From positions 1 through 56,367 of the forward strand of contig JAAESX010000335.1 in the NCBI GenBank assembly GCA_024228935.1: a stretch of DNA of 56,367 nucleotides, read 5' to 3'. The notes beneath the pieces were generated by a model. It saw nothing but the letters and a program-made list of their open reading frames with translations, had not been told where the DNA came from and did no database searches. A program made the translations under genes and the position numbers. This document shows positions 50,095-56,367 of this stretch, in pieces. Source of the stretch: Pseudomonadota bacterium. GTDB taxonomy: Bacteria; Myxococcota_A; UBA796; CAJQPC01. Each line of letters starts with the position of its first letter. Positions within the stretch are counted from its first letter, which is position 1.

Positions 50095-51205
50095 GCTCGA
50101 GGACCTGGACTGGTCCCGCCTGACGCACGTGGCGATCTTCTGGGTCGACATGAACTCGGACGGCACGGTCGACTCGACCAGCAACTGGACCGACAACGCC
50201 GCCCGCGCGATGGAGCTCGCCGAGCCACACGGAACGCGGGTCCATCTGACGCTCACCTGCTTCGACGACGACGTGATGGAGAGCGTCCTGCCTTCCGCCA
50301 CGAAGCGGGCGACGCTCGTCGAGACGCTGGGCACGCTCGTGGACGACTACGGCGCGCACGGCGTCTCGGTGGACTGCGAGGGCATGTCCTCGGGCCTGAA
50401 GGACCACCTGGTCTCGTTCGTGACCGAGCTGAACGCGCGCGTCGACGAGGTCACCGTCGCGACGCCGGCCATCGACTGGAACGGGGCCTACGACTACGAC
50501 GCGCTGGCCGCGAACTCCGCTGCCCTGTTCATCATGGGCTACGGCTACCACTGGTCCGGCGGGGACCCTGGACCGGTCGCCCCCCTGTACGGCGGCGACC
50601 GGTGGAGCTCGTACTCCCTGGAGTGGTCCGTCGAGGACTACCGGACCTGGGGCACGCCCGACGACAAGATCATCGTGGGGTTGCCGCTGTACGGCCGCGA
50701 GTGGCCCACGACGTCCAACGAGGTCCCGGGCACGGCGACGGCCACAGGCAGCGCCGTGGTCATGACCGAGGCGGTCGGGCTCTCCTACGAGCGCCTGTAC
50801 GACACCCAGACCGAGACCCCGTACAAGTTCCCGTCCAGCACCAGCCAGCTCTGGTACGACGACACCGAGTCCATCGGCGCCAAGATGCAGTACGCCGCGG
50901 ACCAGGAGCTGCTGGGCGTCGGGTTCTGGGCTCTGAACTACGAGGGCGGCGACCCGGCGTTCTGGCAGATGGTGTCGGACGTCACCGGCGTCGACGATCC
51001 CGGCGATCCCGACTCCGGCCAGGACTCGGCGCCGGCCGACGACAGCGCGCTGGACACGGACGACGACCGACGCGGCAGCGTGTTCGGGGACCCCGACGCG
51101 CCCGTCGCCTGTGGCTGCTCGGGCATCGCTCCCGCGGGAGCATCCGTGATCGCGATGTCATGGTTCCTGCTGGCACTTCGGAGACGTCGCAGCAGTTCCA
51201 GCTAG
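49940..51205 (+). CDS. GH18-family exported glycosidase with MYXO-CTERM-like tail
   Basis: 421 residues from GTG 49940. Signal IALLPFAFA, then a GH18 TIM-barrel: 'WVYGYYATWAGELEDLDW', 'LTHVAIFWVDMNSDGTVD', the strand-4 site 'YGAHGVSVDCEGM' (the DxxDxDxE motif keeps only the last Asp and catalytic Glu), 'ALFIMGYGYHWSG', 'IIVGLPLYGREWPTT' and 'LGVGFWALNYEGGDPAFW'. It hydrolyses beta-1,4-GlcNAc polymers such as chitin or peptidoglycan glycan; which is not determined. An Asp/Ser linker ends in ACGCSGIAPAG, a hydrophobic helix (SVIAMSWFLLAL) and RRRR, which looks like a MYXO-CTERM sorting signal. Confidence 0.88.
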   Translation: MIALLPFAFAGPHHDQLLDPPDLPALDRRQKLPPGPPPDMWVYGYYATWAGELEDLDWSRLTHVAIFWVDMNSDGTVDSTSNWTDNAARAMELAEPHGTRVHLTLTCFDDDVMESVLPSATKRATLVETLGTLVDDYGAHGVSVDCEGMSSGLKDHLVSFVTELNARVDEVTVATPAIDWNGAYDYDALAANSAALFIMGYGYHWSGGDPGPVAPLYGGDRWSSYSLEWSVEDYRTWGTPDDKIIVGLPLYGREWPTTSNEVPGTATATGSAVVMTEAVGLSYERLYDTQTETPYKFPSSTSQLWYDDTESIGAKMQYAADQELLGVGFWALNYEGGDPAFWQMVSDVTGVDDPGDPDSGQDSAPADDSALDTDDDRRGSVFGDPDAPVACGCSGIAPAGASVIAMSWFLLALRRRRSSSS

Positions 51206-51251
51206 TTGGAGCGCTGGCACGCGCCTTGCTCCTGGCCAGGGCGGAGGTTCC

Positions 51252-52031
51252 ATGCTGCTCACCCTTTCCACGCTGACGTTCTCACCAGGTGCCCTCGCCG
51301 ACGCGGCCATCGAGGCCCCGGCGTGCGACATGGTCTTCGTCGCCGACTCCGTTCCCGCTGCCGGCCATGAGGGCGTGCCCGTCGACATCCAGCCGGCCGT
51401 GATCTTCCGCGGCGACTGCGACGGCCCCAGCCAGTGGACGCTGGAGCTCTCGGCGGGCGACGAGGTCATCGAGAGCCAGGTCATCGACTTCGACTTCGGC
51501 CTGCCCACGGCGATGGCCCGCATGTCCATCGACGAGCTGGCCGCGGACTCGGACTACGAGCTGCGCGTCATCCCCGGCGACGAGGGCTGGGCCGAAGGCG
51601 CGGCGATCGCGTTCTCGACCGGCTCGGGCCGGGTCCAGGGCATCCAGGCCCCCACGATCCTGGACATCGACGCCCTCACATTCGGCGGCGAGGACGCCTG
51701 GGTCGAGGCGCACCTGGAGATCGAGTCCGGCGCGGACCCGGACGACGTGTCCATCGTCTACATCGAGCGCGACGGCGGCAGCCTGGCGGTCGGGACCGGC
51801 GACGCCGAGAGCCTGTTCTGGTTCGGTGAGTGGAACGGCGTCGATGACCTGTGCCTCTCGATCACGCAGGAGAACGGCCTGGGCGAGGCCACGGTCAGCG
51901 AGCCGGTGTGCACCGTTCCCACGCTCGTCACCTTCGACGAGCGAGACCGCGGCTGCCGGGGCCGCCAGGGCCCGATGGCCGGGCTGCTCCTGCTCGGGGG
52001 CCTGTTCCTCCGTCGTCGGGGTGCCAAGTGA
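51252..52031 (+). CDS. Ig-like surface protein with MYXO-CTERM-like tail (array member 1)
   Basis: 259 residues; GGCGGAGG lies upstream of the ATG. Signal MLLTLSTLTFSPGALAD, then an Ig-like (SbsA-like) domain: 'EAPACDMVFVADSVPAAGHE', 'GVPVDIQPAVIFRGDCDG', 'LAADSDYELRVIPGD' and AIAFSTGSG, followed by a second beta domain with 'DLCLSITQENGLGEATVSEP'. The end is DRGCRGRQGPM-AGLLLLGGLFLRRRGAK: Cys, helix, Arg cluster. Most divergent of the four tandem paralogues. Coupled by GTGA overlap to the next. Confidence 0.82.
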   Translation: MLLTLSTLTFSPGALADAAIEAPACDMVFVADSVPAAGHEGVPVDIQPAVIFRGDCDGPSQWTLELSAGDEVIESQVIDFDFGLPTAMARMSIDELAADSDYELRVIPGDEGWAEGAAIAFSTGSGRVQGIQAPTILDIDALTFGGEDAWVEAHLEIESGADPDDVSIVYIERDGGSLAVGTGDAESLFWFGEWNGVDDLCLSITQENGLGEATVSEPVCTVPTLVTFDERDRGCRGRQGPMAGLLLLGGLFLRRRGAK

Positions 52032-52771
52032 TCCTCGCTCTCGCAAGTCTGGCCCAGGCCGACATGGATGTCGTCGAGTGCGGCGTGCAGGTCGGGTGGG
52101 TCTCCATCGAGACCGCGGACGTCGACGTCCCACTGGACCATGTCCCTGCCTTCACCACGACCAACGCGTGTGAGACCGACGACAGCGTGCTGGTCCGCCT
52201 TGTCCAGGACGAGGACGTGGTCTTCGAGGAGCACATCTTCGACAGCACGGGCGACCTATCGCTGCACGAGCTCGATGTCGCGCTCGACGCCGAGCTGCCG
52301 TACCAGCTGCTGTTCACGACGACGGGGACGCAGAGAATCCAGGTGGACTTCACGAGCGGTTCCGATGACCTGGGTGGCCTCGGCGCCGGCCCGGAGATCA
52401 TCTCCGTGCTCGACGAGGCCGTCTGGAGTCGGCGCGACCAGGACGTCTACACCTCGCTGAAGATCCTGCCCGAGCCCCGCGGCTATGGCCTGGCCCTGGT
52501 CGAGCTCCGCGACGCGGACGGACAGGTCTGGGACCTGGACATCCAACGGGCCGACTCCGAGATGTTCATCGGCGGCAGCCAGCCGTTCGACGCTCCCCCG
52601 GTCGACCTGGACCTGACCGTGTTCCAGCGCGGGCAGGACGGCGTCTGGGTCGAAGGCGACACACACCGATTCGCCGGCGAGATGCCGACGGGCTGTTCCT
52701 CGGCCCCGATGGCCGCCTCCCTCCTCCCCGCTCTCCTGCTCGCCGGCCTGATCCGCCGCCGGAGGTCCTGA
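52028..52771 (+). CDS. Ig-like surface protein with MYXO-CTERM-like tail (array member 2)
   Basis: 247 residues from GTG 52028 within a GTGA overlap. Signal MILALASLAQAD. The paralogue signature is DVDVPLDHVPAFTTTNACE, then 'ELDVALDAELPYQLLFTTTG' and IQVDFTSGS, then a second domain ('RGYGLALVELRDADGQVWDL'). The tail is TGCSSAPMAASLLPALLLAGLIRRRRS. The repeated VPLDHVPA motif shared with members 3 and 4 shows tandem duplication. Probably sorted to the cell surface; function unknown. Confidence 0.82.
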   Translation: MILALASLAQADMDVVECGVQVGWVSIETADVDVPLDHVPAFTTTNACETDDSVLVRLVQDEDVVFEEHIFDSTGDLSLHELDVALDAELPYQLLFTTTGTQRIQVDFTSGSDDLGGLGAGPEIISVLDEAVWSRRDQDVYTSLKILPEPRGYGLALVELRDADGQVWDLDIQRADSEMFIGGSQPFDAPPVDLDLTVFQRGQDGVWVEGDTHRFAGEMPTGCSSAPMAASLLPALLLAGLIRRRRS

Positions 52772-53505
52772 TGCTGCTCGCTCTCTCGACGCTGGCCCAC
52801 GCCGATCCGATGCTCGTCGCCCGCGAAGACATGATCTGCATGGAGGTCAACCAGGTCTCGCCCGAGCCGGACGCCCAGGACGTTGCGCTCGACCACGTGC
52901 CCGCGGCCATCGCGAGCGGCGCATGCATCAGCCAGCCCGTGGTCGTCGACCTGTTCATCGGCGACGAGCTCGTCGCCTCGCACGAAGAGCGTGTGAACGA
53001 GCTCGGCCTGGTCGAGCTGGACCTCGACGAAGACCTCGAGCCGCACACCACCTACACCTTCGTCGCCACCCCCGAGGGCAGCAGCGCCGTCGTCGTCGAG
53101 TTCACGACCGGCGACCGACTGTCGGTCCTGCCCGACGACCCGCCGCAGCTGATGGCCGTCGACGCGGACCAGGTCCGGGACGTCACGCACCTCGACGCGA
53201 GCGTCGATCTCATGTCGGATCCCGAGGGCCCCTTCTTCGTCGAGCTGGTCGACGACGAGGGGGTCCTCTGGGGTCTCTCCCACCACACCGACCCTGGCGT
53301 CGCGACGCTGTCGGGTCGGTCGGTGGGCGACCGCCCCGGCGAGGTGTGCATCACCGCGCTCCAGCGGCATGCCGACGGCACGCGCAGTGAGAGCGAGACG
53401 GTCTGCGACACACGGACCGGCTGCTCGGCCGCGGGTCTGGGTGCGATGCTGTTGCCCTCGATCTTCGCGCTCGGACTCGTCCGTCGGAGGAAGCGATGCT
53501 CCTGA
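52771..53505 (+). CDS. Ig-like surface protein with MYXO-CTERM-like tail (array member 3)
   Basis: 244 residues, TGATG overlap with member 2. Signal MLLALSTLAHAD. Signature QDVALDHVPAAIASGACIS, then 'LDLDEDLEPHTTYTFVATPE' and VVEFTTGDRL, then the second domain with 'FFVELVDDEGVLWGLSHHTD' and 'EVCITALQRHADGTRSES'. Tail TRTGCSAAGLGAMLLP-SIFALGLVRRRKR. Closest to member 4, sharing R-x-x-x-G-T/S-R-x-E/S-x-E and TGCSA/AGCSA. Confidence 0.82.
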   Translation: MLLALSTLAHADPMLVAREDMICMEVNQVSPEPDAQDVALDHVPAAIASGACISQPVVVDLFIGDELVASHEERVNELGLVELDLDEDLEPHTTYTFVATPEGSSAVVVEFTTGDRLSVLPDDPPQLMAVDADQVRDVTHLDASVDLMSDPEGPFFVELVDDEGVLWGLSHHTDPGVATLSGRSVGDRPGEVCITALQRHADGTRSESETVCDTRTGCSAAGLGAMLLPSIFALGLVRRRKRCS

Positions 53506-54176
53506 TCCCGTCCGCCTGGGCCTACACGATCGTCATGCCTTGCCAGATCCACCTGGCCAGCATCGCGCCCAATGCCGTCGACGTCCCCATCGACCACGTC
53601 CCCGCGATGGTTGTTGACGGCGAGTGCGACGACACGCTCCTGGAGATGGAGCTGTTCCTCGGCGACGAGTCCGTGGCGAGTGCGTCCGAACGCATCACGG
53701 GACCGGGCCTCATCGAGCTCGACGTCGAGCTCCAGCCAGAGACCACCTACACGTGGCACGCAGGCGGACTGATCATCGAGTTCACGACCGGGACCGAGCT
53801 CGCCGAGCTTTCGGAGGCGCCCCCCATCGCCAGCGAGCTGATGGTGAAGGTGATGGACTCCCACACCATCGTCCGGGTCGACGTCGACGTCGAGGACGAC
53901 GGGATCTGGATCCTGGAGCTGCTCGACGACGAAGGCACGCCCTGGCTGATCGATGGGCGGGGAGGTGCCGGAGAACACTCCCTGGTCTCCCAGCACGACC
54001 TGCAGGCGTCGGGCGAGCTCTGCCTGACCCCCAGTCTTCGTCGCGAGGACGGATCGCGGGTCGAAGGCGAGCCGCTGTGCGATGCGCGGGCCGGCTGCTC
54101 GGCCACCGGCCTCGGTGCCTCGCTGCTTCCCGGACTCCTGGCCATCGGAGCGCTGCGACGACGCCGTCGGGCATGA
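53496..54176 (+). CDS. Ig-like surface protein with MYXO-CTERM-like tail (array member 4)
   Basis: 226 residues; the ATG overlaps the end of member 3 by 10 bp. Signal MLLIPSAWA. Signature VDVPIDHVPAMVVDGECDD, then 'LDVELQPETTYTWHAGG' and IIEFTTGTEL, then 'IWILELLDDEGTPWLIDGRG' and 'ELCLTPSLRREDGSRVEGEP'. Tail ARAGCSATGLGASLLPGLLA-IGALRRRRR. Shorter than the others. The lipoprotein with a PEP/pyruvate-binding domain follows after 7 bp. Confidence 0.82.
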   Translation: MLLIPSAWAYTIVMPCQIHLASIAPNAVDVPIDHVPAMVVDGECDDTLLEMELFLGDESVASASERITGPGLIELDVELQPETTYTWHAGGLIIEFTTGTELAELSEAPPIASELMVKVMDSHTIVRVDVDVEDDGIWILELLDDEGTPWLIDGRGGAGEHSLVSQHDLQASGELCLTPSLRREDGSRVEGEPLCDARAGCSATGLGASLLPGLLAIGALRRRRRA

Positions 54177-54183
54177 TGCCGGC

Positions 54184-56055
54184 GTGATCTTTCTGCTCCC
54201 GCTCCTGGCTTGCGAGCCGCCGGATCCTCCCGACGGTGGGTGGGGTACGGGTCCGTGCGCGGACGCGAGCCGGGAGCTGGGGCACCTGGCCTGTGTGCAC
54301 GACATCGAGACCGACGCCCGCTGGCTCGAGGTCAGCGTCGAGGCCGCCCCTGTCGACCAGGTGCTGGTCACCAAGTACGCGGTGCCCGCGCTGGACGACG
54401 CGGTGCCGACGTTCTTCCTGAACAGCAACCTGTACGAGCTGCACTCCGAGCTTCTGGGCGCGGCGTTCCCGGACAGGTACCCGGACATGACGCACGCGGA
54501 CTACGTCGAGATGGTCCTGGGCGACCCGCGCCACTACTGGTCGGGCAACCTGGCCAGCTACATCGAGCCGGGTGGCGGGCGCGTCTACGGGTTCACCATC
54601 TGGGACGACCCGGCCGACTCGACGAGCACCATCCAGCTGGACGAGGCGCTCACCGTCTTCGACGAGCTGGCCGCGGCCACGACGCTCCGGCCCCTGGTCT
54701 TCGTGCCGTCGTCGAACAACCAGCGCGATCTGGCCGAGACCTGGGGCGACGCCATCCCGGTCCGCGGCGAGAGCGACCTGATGTACGAGGTCTACACGGG
54801 CGGCATCGGCTACGGCACGCTCCAGCTGGTCGAGCTGTCCGAGCTGTCCGACCTGTCCGAGGCCGGTGTGATCGGCCACCAGGACATCCTGATCCTCGAC
54901 GAGGCGCCGCTCGACATCGAGCGCGTCATCTCCGGCGTGGTCACCGGCACGCGCCAGGCGGCGCTGTCCCATCTGGCGGTGAGGACCTCGGCCCGGGGCA
55001 CGCCGAACTGCTTCCTCGACGACGCCCACCTACAGCTCGCGGCATGGGACGGTCAGCTGGTGCAGTTGTGCTGCGGTTCCAGTGGGTTGGAGGTCCGTGA
55101 AGCGACACTCGAGGAGGCCGAGGCCCACTGGGACCAGATGCGTCCCGACCCCGTCGACGTGCCCGAGCCGGATCTGGACGAGCGCGCTCTCGTCGATCTG
55201 GACGACCTGCCGACGTCGACCGAGGCCGAGCGGCTCGCGGCCGTGCGCGCATATGGCAGCAAGGGCACCAACCTGGCCACCCTCTACGAGCGTATCCCAC
55301 TGGAACTGCAGCTGAATGGCTTCGTCATCCCGATGGCATACAGCCAGGAGGAGGTCTCCGACGAGCTGCTGGAGGCCATCCGTGAGCAGGCCATCTCGAC
55401 CTTCGGGAGCGACGAGGTGATGGTCCGCTTCCGCAGCTCGAGCAACGCCGAGGACGCCGTCGGCTTCTCGGGTGCGGGCCTGTACGAGTCGACCAAGGTG
55501 TGCCCGGCCGACAGCTTCGACGACGACGACGTCGGCCCCTCGCTGTGCGACGCCGACGATGACGACGAGCGCACCATCGAGCGCGGCCTGGACATCGTGT
55601 GGGAGTCGCTGTGGACCACCCGCGCCATCGAGGAGCGCGCCTGGTACGGCATCGACGAAGGCCTGGTCGCGATGGCCATCCTCGTGAACGACCGGAGCAA
55701 GGACGAGCAGGTCAACGCGGTGGCGTTCTCCGGAGTGCCCGGCTCGGACGACGACCGGTTCCTGGTCGAGGCGCAGATCGGGCTCTACGACGTGGTCAGC
55801 AACGAGTCCGGCATGTGGCCCGAGCGCTCGCTGGTCGATCCGGACGGCTGGGACATCGAGCGGGTCACCGAGTCCAGCGAGGCCGACGAGGTGCTCTCGG
55901 ATGCGCGGCTGCTCGAGCTCGCCCAGGCGCTCGCGGAGGTCGAGGCGGTCTTCCCCATCGATGGTGGGGACGGCTCCGAGCTGCTGGACACCGAGTGGAA
56001 GGTGCTCTCCGACGGCCGCTTGATCATCAAACAGGTGCGGCCGTTCTCTCGTTAG
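54184..56055 (+). CDS. Lipoprotein with PEP/pyruvate-binding (PPDK N-terminal) domain
   Basis: 623 residues from GTG 54184, giving a lipoprotein signal VIFLLPLLAC (Cys 10). The N-terminal 330 residues form an unassigned domain ('FFLNSNLYELHSELLGAAFP', 'HYWSGNLASYIEPGGGRVYG'). A central swivel-like part follows. The C-terminal third fits the ATP-grasp PPDK_N/PEP-synthase domain: 'VRAYGSKGTNLATLYERIP', 'EVMVRFRSSSNAEDAVGFSG' with AGLYEST, 'VWESLWTTRAIEERAWYG' and closing 'EWKVLSDGRLIIKQVRPFSR'. In PPDK and PEP synthase this domain binds ATP. An exported copy is odd because ATP is scarce outside; a binding or repurposed role is possible. Last gene of the sorted-protein cluster. Confidence 0.85.
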   Translation: MIFLLPLLACEPPDPPDGGWGTGPCADASRELGHLACVHDIETDARWLEVSVEAAPVDQVLVTKYAVPALDDAVPTFFLNSNLYELHSELLGAAFPDRYPDMTHADYVEMVLGDPRHYWSGNLASYIEPGGGRVYGFTIWDDPADSTSTIQLDEALTVFDELAAATTLRPLVFVPSSNNQRDLAETWGDAIPVRGESDLMYEVYTGGIGYGTLQLVELSELSDLSEAGVIGHQDILILDEAPLDIERVISGVVTGTRQAALSHLAVRTSARGTPNCFLDDAHLQLAAWDGQLVQLCCGSSGLEVREATLEEAEAHWDQMRPDPVDVPEPDLDERALVDLDDLPTSTEAERLAAVRAYGSKGTNLATLYERIPLELQLNGFVIPMAYSQEEVSDELLEAIREQAISTFGSDEVMVRFRSSSNAEDAVGFSGAGLYESTKVCPADSFDDDDVGPSLCDADDDDERTIERGLDIVWESLWTTRAIEERAWYGIDEGLVAMAILVNDRSKDEQVNAVAFSGVPGSDDDRFLVEAQIGLYDVVSNESGMWPERSLVDPDGWDIERVTESSEADEVLSDARLLELAQALAEVEAVFPIDGGDGSELLDTEWKVLSDGRLIIKQVRPFSR

Positions 56056-56064
56056 CGGGCGCAG

Positions 56065-56114
56065 CGTGATCCCCTGGATCACGGAGGGCTCGCGAGTGGG
56101 GAACCCGCGAGCCC
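56065..56114 (+). terminator. Two tandem hairpins after the lipoprotein gene
   Basis: CGTGATCC-CCT-GGATCACG (56065-56083, 8-bp perfect stem, 3-nt loop) starts 10 bp after the stop. GGGCTCGCG-11-CGCGAGCCC (56086-56114) follows at once. Neither has a T-run, as is common in GC-rich genomes. They probably end the long transcript of the surface-protein cluster. Confidence 0.65.
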
Positions 56115-56247
56115 AGGAACGGTCCGTGCTCGAACCGCGGCGCCGAAGCACCTTCCGGTACAGCCTCTAGAGCGCCGATCAAATAGTCCCCGCCTGGGGA
56201 TCGACTCGTAGCTGGTGGTGTGATCTGGTTGGGGCGAAGGAGGCCCC

Positions 56248-56367
56248 ATGCCACGTAGGGAGTCGATTCGTGGGAACGTCCCGCCAGAGCTCTCACCGGA
56301 CGAGGAGAGGATCAGCAAGCGCTGCAAGAGGAACGGGCGGCTGTACGCGTTCTTGCGGCGACATCGA
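56248..56367 (+). CDS. Transposase, N-terminal 40 residues (cut by window edge)
   Basis: ATG 56248 with AAGGAGG four bases upstream opens a frame that runs off the window. 'PPELSPDEERISKRCKRNGR' then LYAFLRRHR resembles the start of IS1182-type (DUF772/IS5-superfamily) transposases, where N-G-R-x-Y-x-F-L-R-x-H-R begins the conserved N-terminal helix. Codons such as CGA, CAT, TTG and AGG are more frequent than in neighbouring genes, consistent with a mobile element. The left end of the element should lie between 56115 and 56247, perhaps near the palindromic TCCCC-gcct-GGGGA at 56188-56201; it was not located. Confidence 0.65.
   Translation, partial: MPRRESIRGNVPPELSPDEERISKRCKRNGRLYAFLRRHR

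Noticed and set aside
1..56367. tRNA or rRNA genes
   Set aside because: Intergenic gaps were read on both strands; none contained a recognisable cloverleaf or rRNA segment.

Overview
The window reads like chromosomal DNA of a GC-rich, Gram-negative predatory or saprophytic bacterium, most likely a member of or close to the Myxococcota. The reasons are: very high third-position GC; a PknB-type Ser/Thr kinase with an extracytoplasmic tail; many small lipoproteins and FG-GAP, MopE and MORN-type repeat proteins; and five consecutive proteins (49940-54176) ending in a Gly-Cys / hydrophobic helix / Arg-cluster tail like the MYXO-CTERM sorting signal. No rRNA, tRNA or CRISPR array was seen, and no intergenic gap exceeds 300 bases.

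Layout, left to right. 1-234 is non-coding with an 18-bp tandem repeat. 235-1840 (-) holds an ASH-type lipoprotein and a tRNA-binding OB-fold protein; divergent from them is a lone FliD-like hook-IN protein (1895-3496). 3631-8344 (-) is a tight four-gene operon: a frameshifted lipoprotein, an unknown protein, a Ser/Thr kinase and an arylsulfotransferase-like lipoprotein. 8416-12909 has an E/A-V repeat protein, a lipoyl-less E2 acyltransferase, a small winged-helix-like gene, a GH92 mannosidase lipoprotein and a rhodanese. 12926-15605 has an FG-GAP/VCBS lipoprotein, a DUF2203 protein and a SinR/Cas2-fold protein. 15662-19629 is a run of overlapping genes: PAS, metallo-beta-lactamase fold, GH114, a frameshifted unknown, SRAP peptidase (YedK) and a broken membrane protein. 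19668-22394 has a MopE/beta-helix lipoprotein and a frameshifted MORN-repeat protein. 22435-25603 is aconitase plus two small exported proteins. 25607-30594 (-) has two multi-pass membrane proteins, a lipoprotein, a Cys-less rhodanese and MalQ. 30686-35348 has ExbD, two tandem FG-GAP paralogues and a second lipoyl-less E2. 35350-37108 (-) has an SRPBCC-like lipoprotein and a membrane protein. 37196-41737 is a D,D-carboxypeptidase / CobW-fusion / Pgi / lipoprotein operon behind a palindromic promoter. Then come type III glutamine synthetase, a membrane protein, a pal-tatD-VWA operon, a NahK-like kinase, a quinone-oxidoreductase-like MDR and a small unknown. The window ends with the sorted-protein cluster (GH18, four tandem Ig-like paralogues, and a lipoprotein with a PEP/pyruvate-binding domain) and the first 40 codons of an IS transposase at the right edge.

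Themes. (1) Central carbon and nitrogen genes (aconitase, Pgi, MalQ, GlnN) are interspersed with a large surface proteome. (2) Several genes act on glycans (GH92, GH114, GH18, GH77, NahK-like kinase), fitting degradation of foreign polysaccharide or glycoprotein; this is inference from families only. (3) At least seventeen exported proteins start with a very short signal peptide lacking any Lys/Arg n-region. (4) At least four genes are interrupted by single-base frame changes, three at G/C homopolymers. This could be biology (contingency loci, decay) or uncorrected sequencing error, and the sequence alone cannot decide.

The best candidates for something undescribed are the tandem MYXO-CTERM-like Ig paralogue array ending in an apparently exported PEP/pyruvate-binding lipoprotein, the CobW GTPase fused to a molybdopterin-oxidoreductase-like fold, and the two free-standing E2 catalytic domains.
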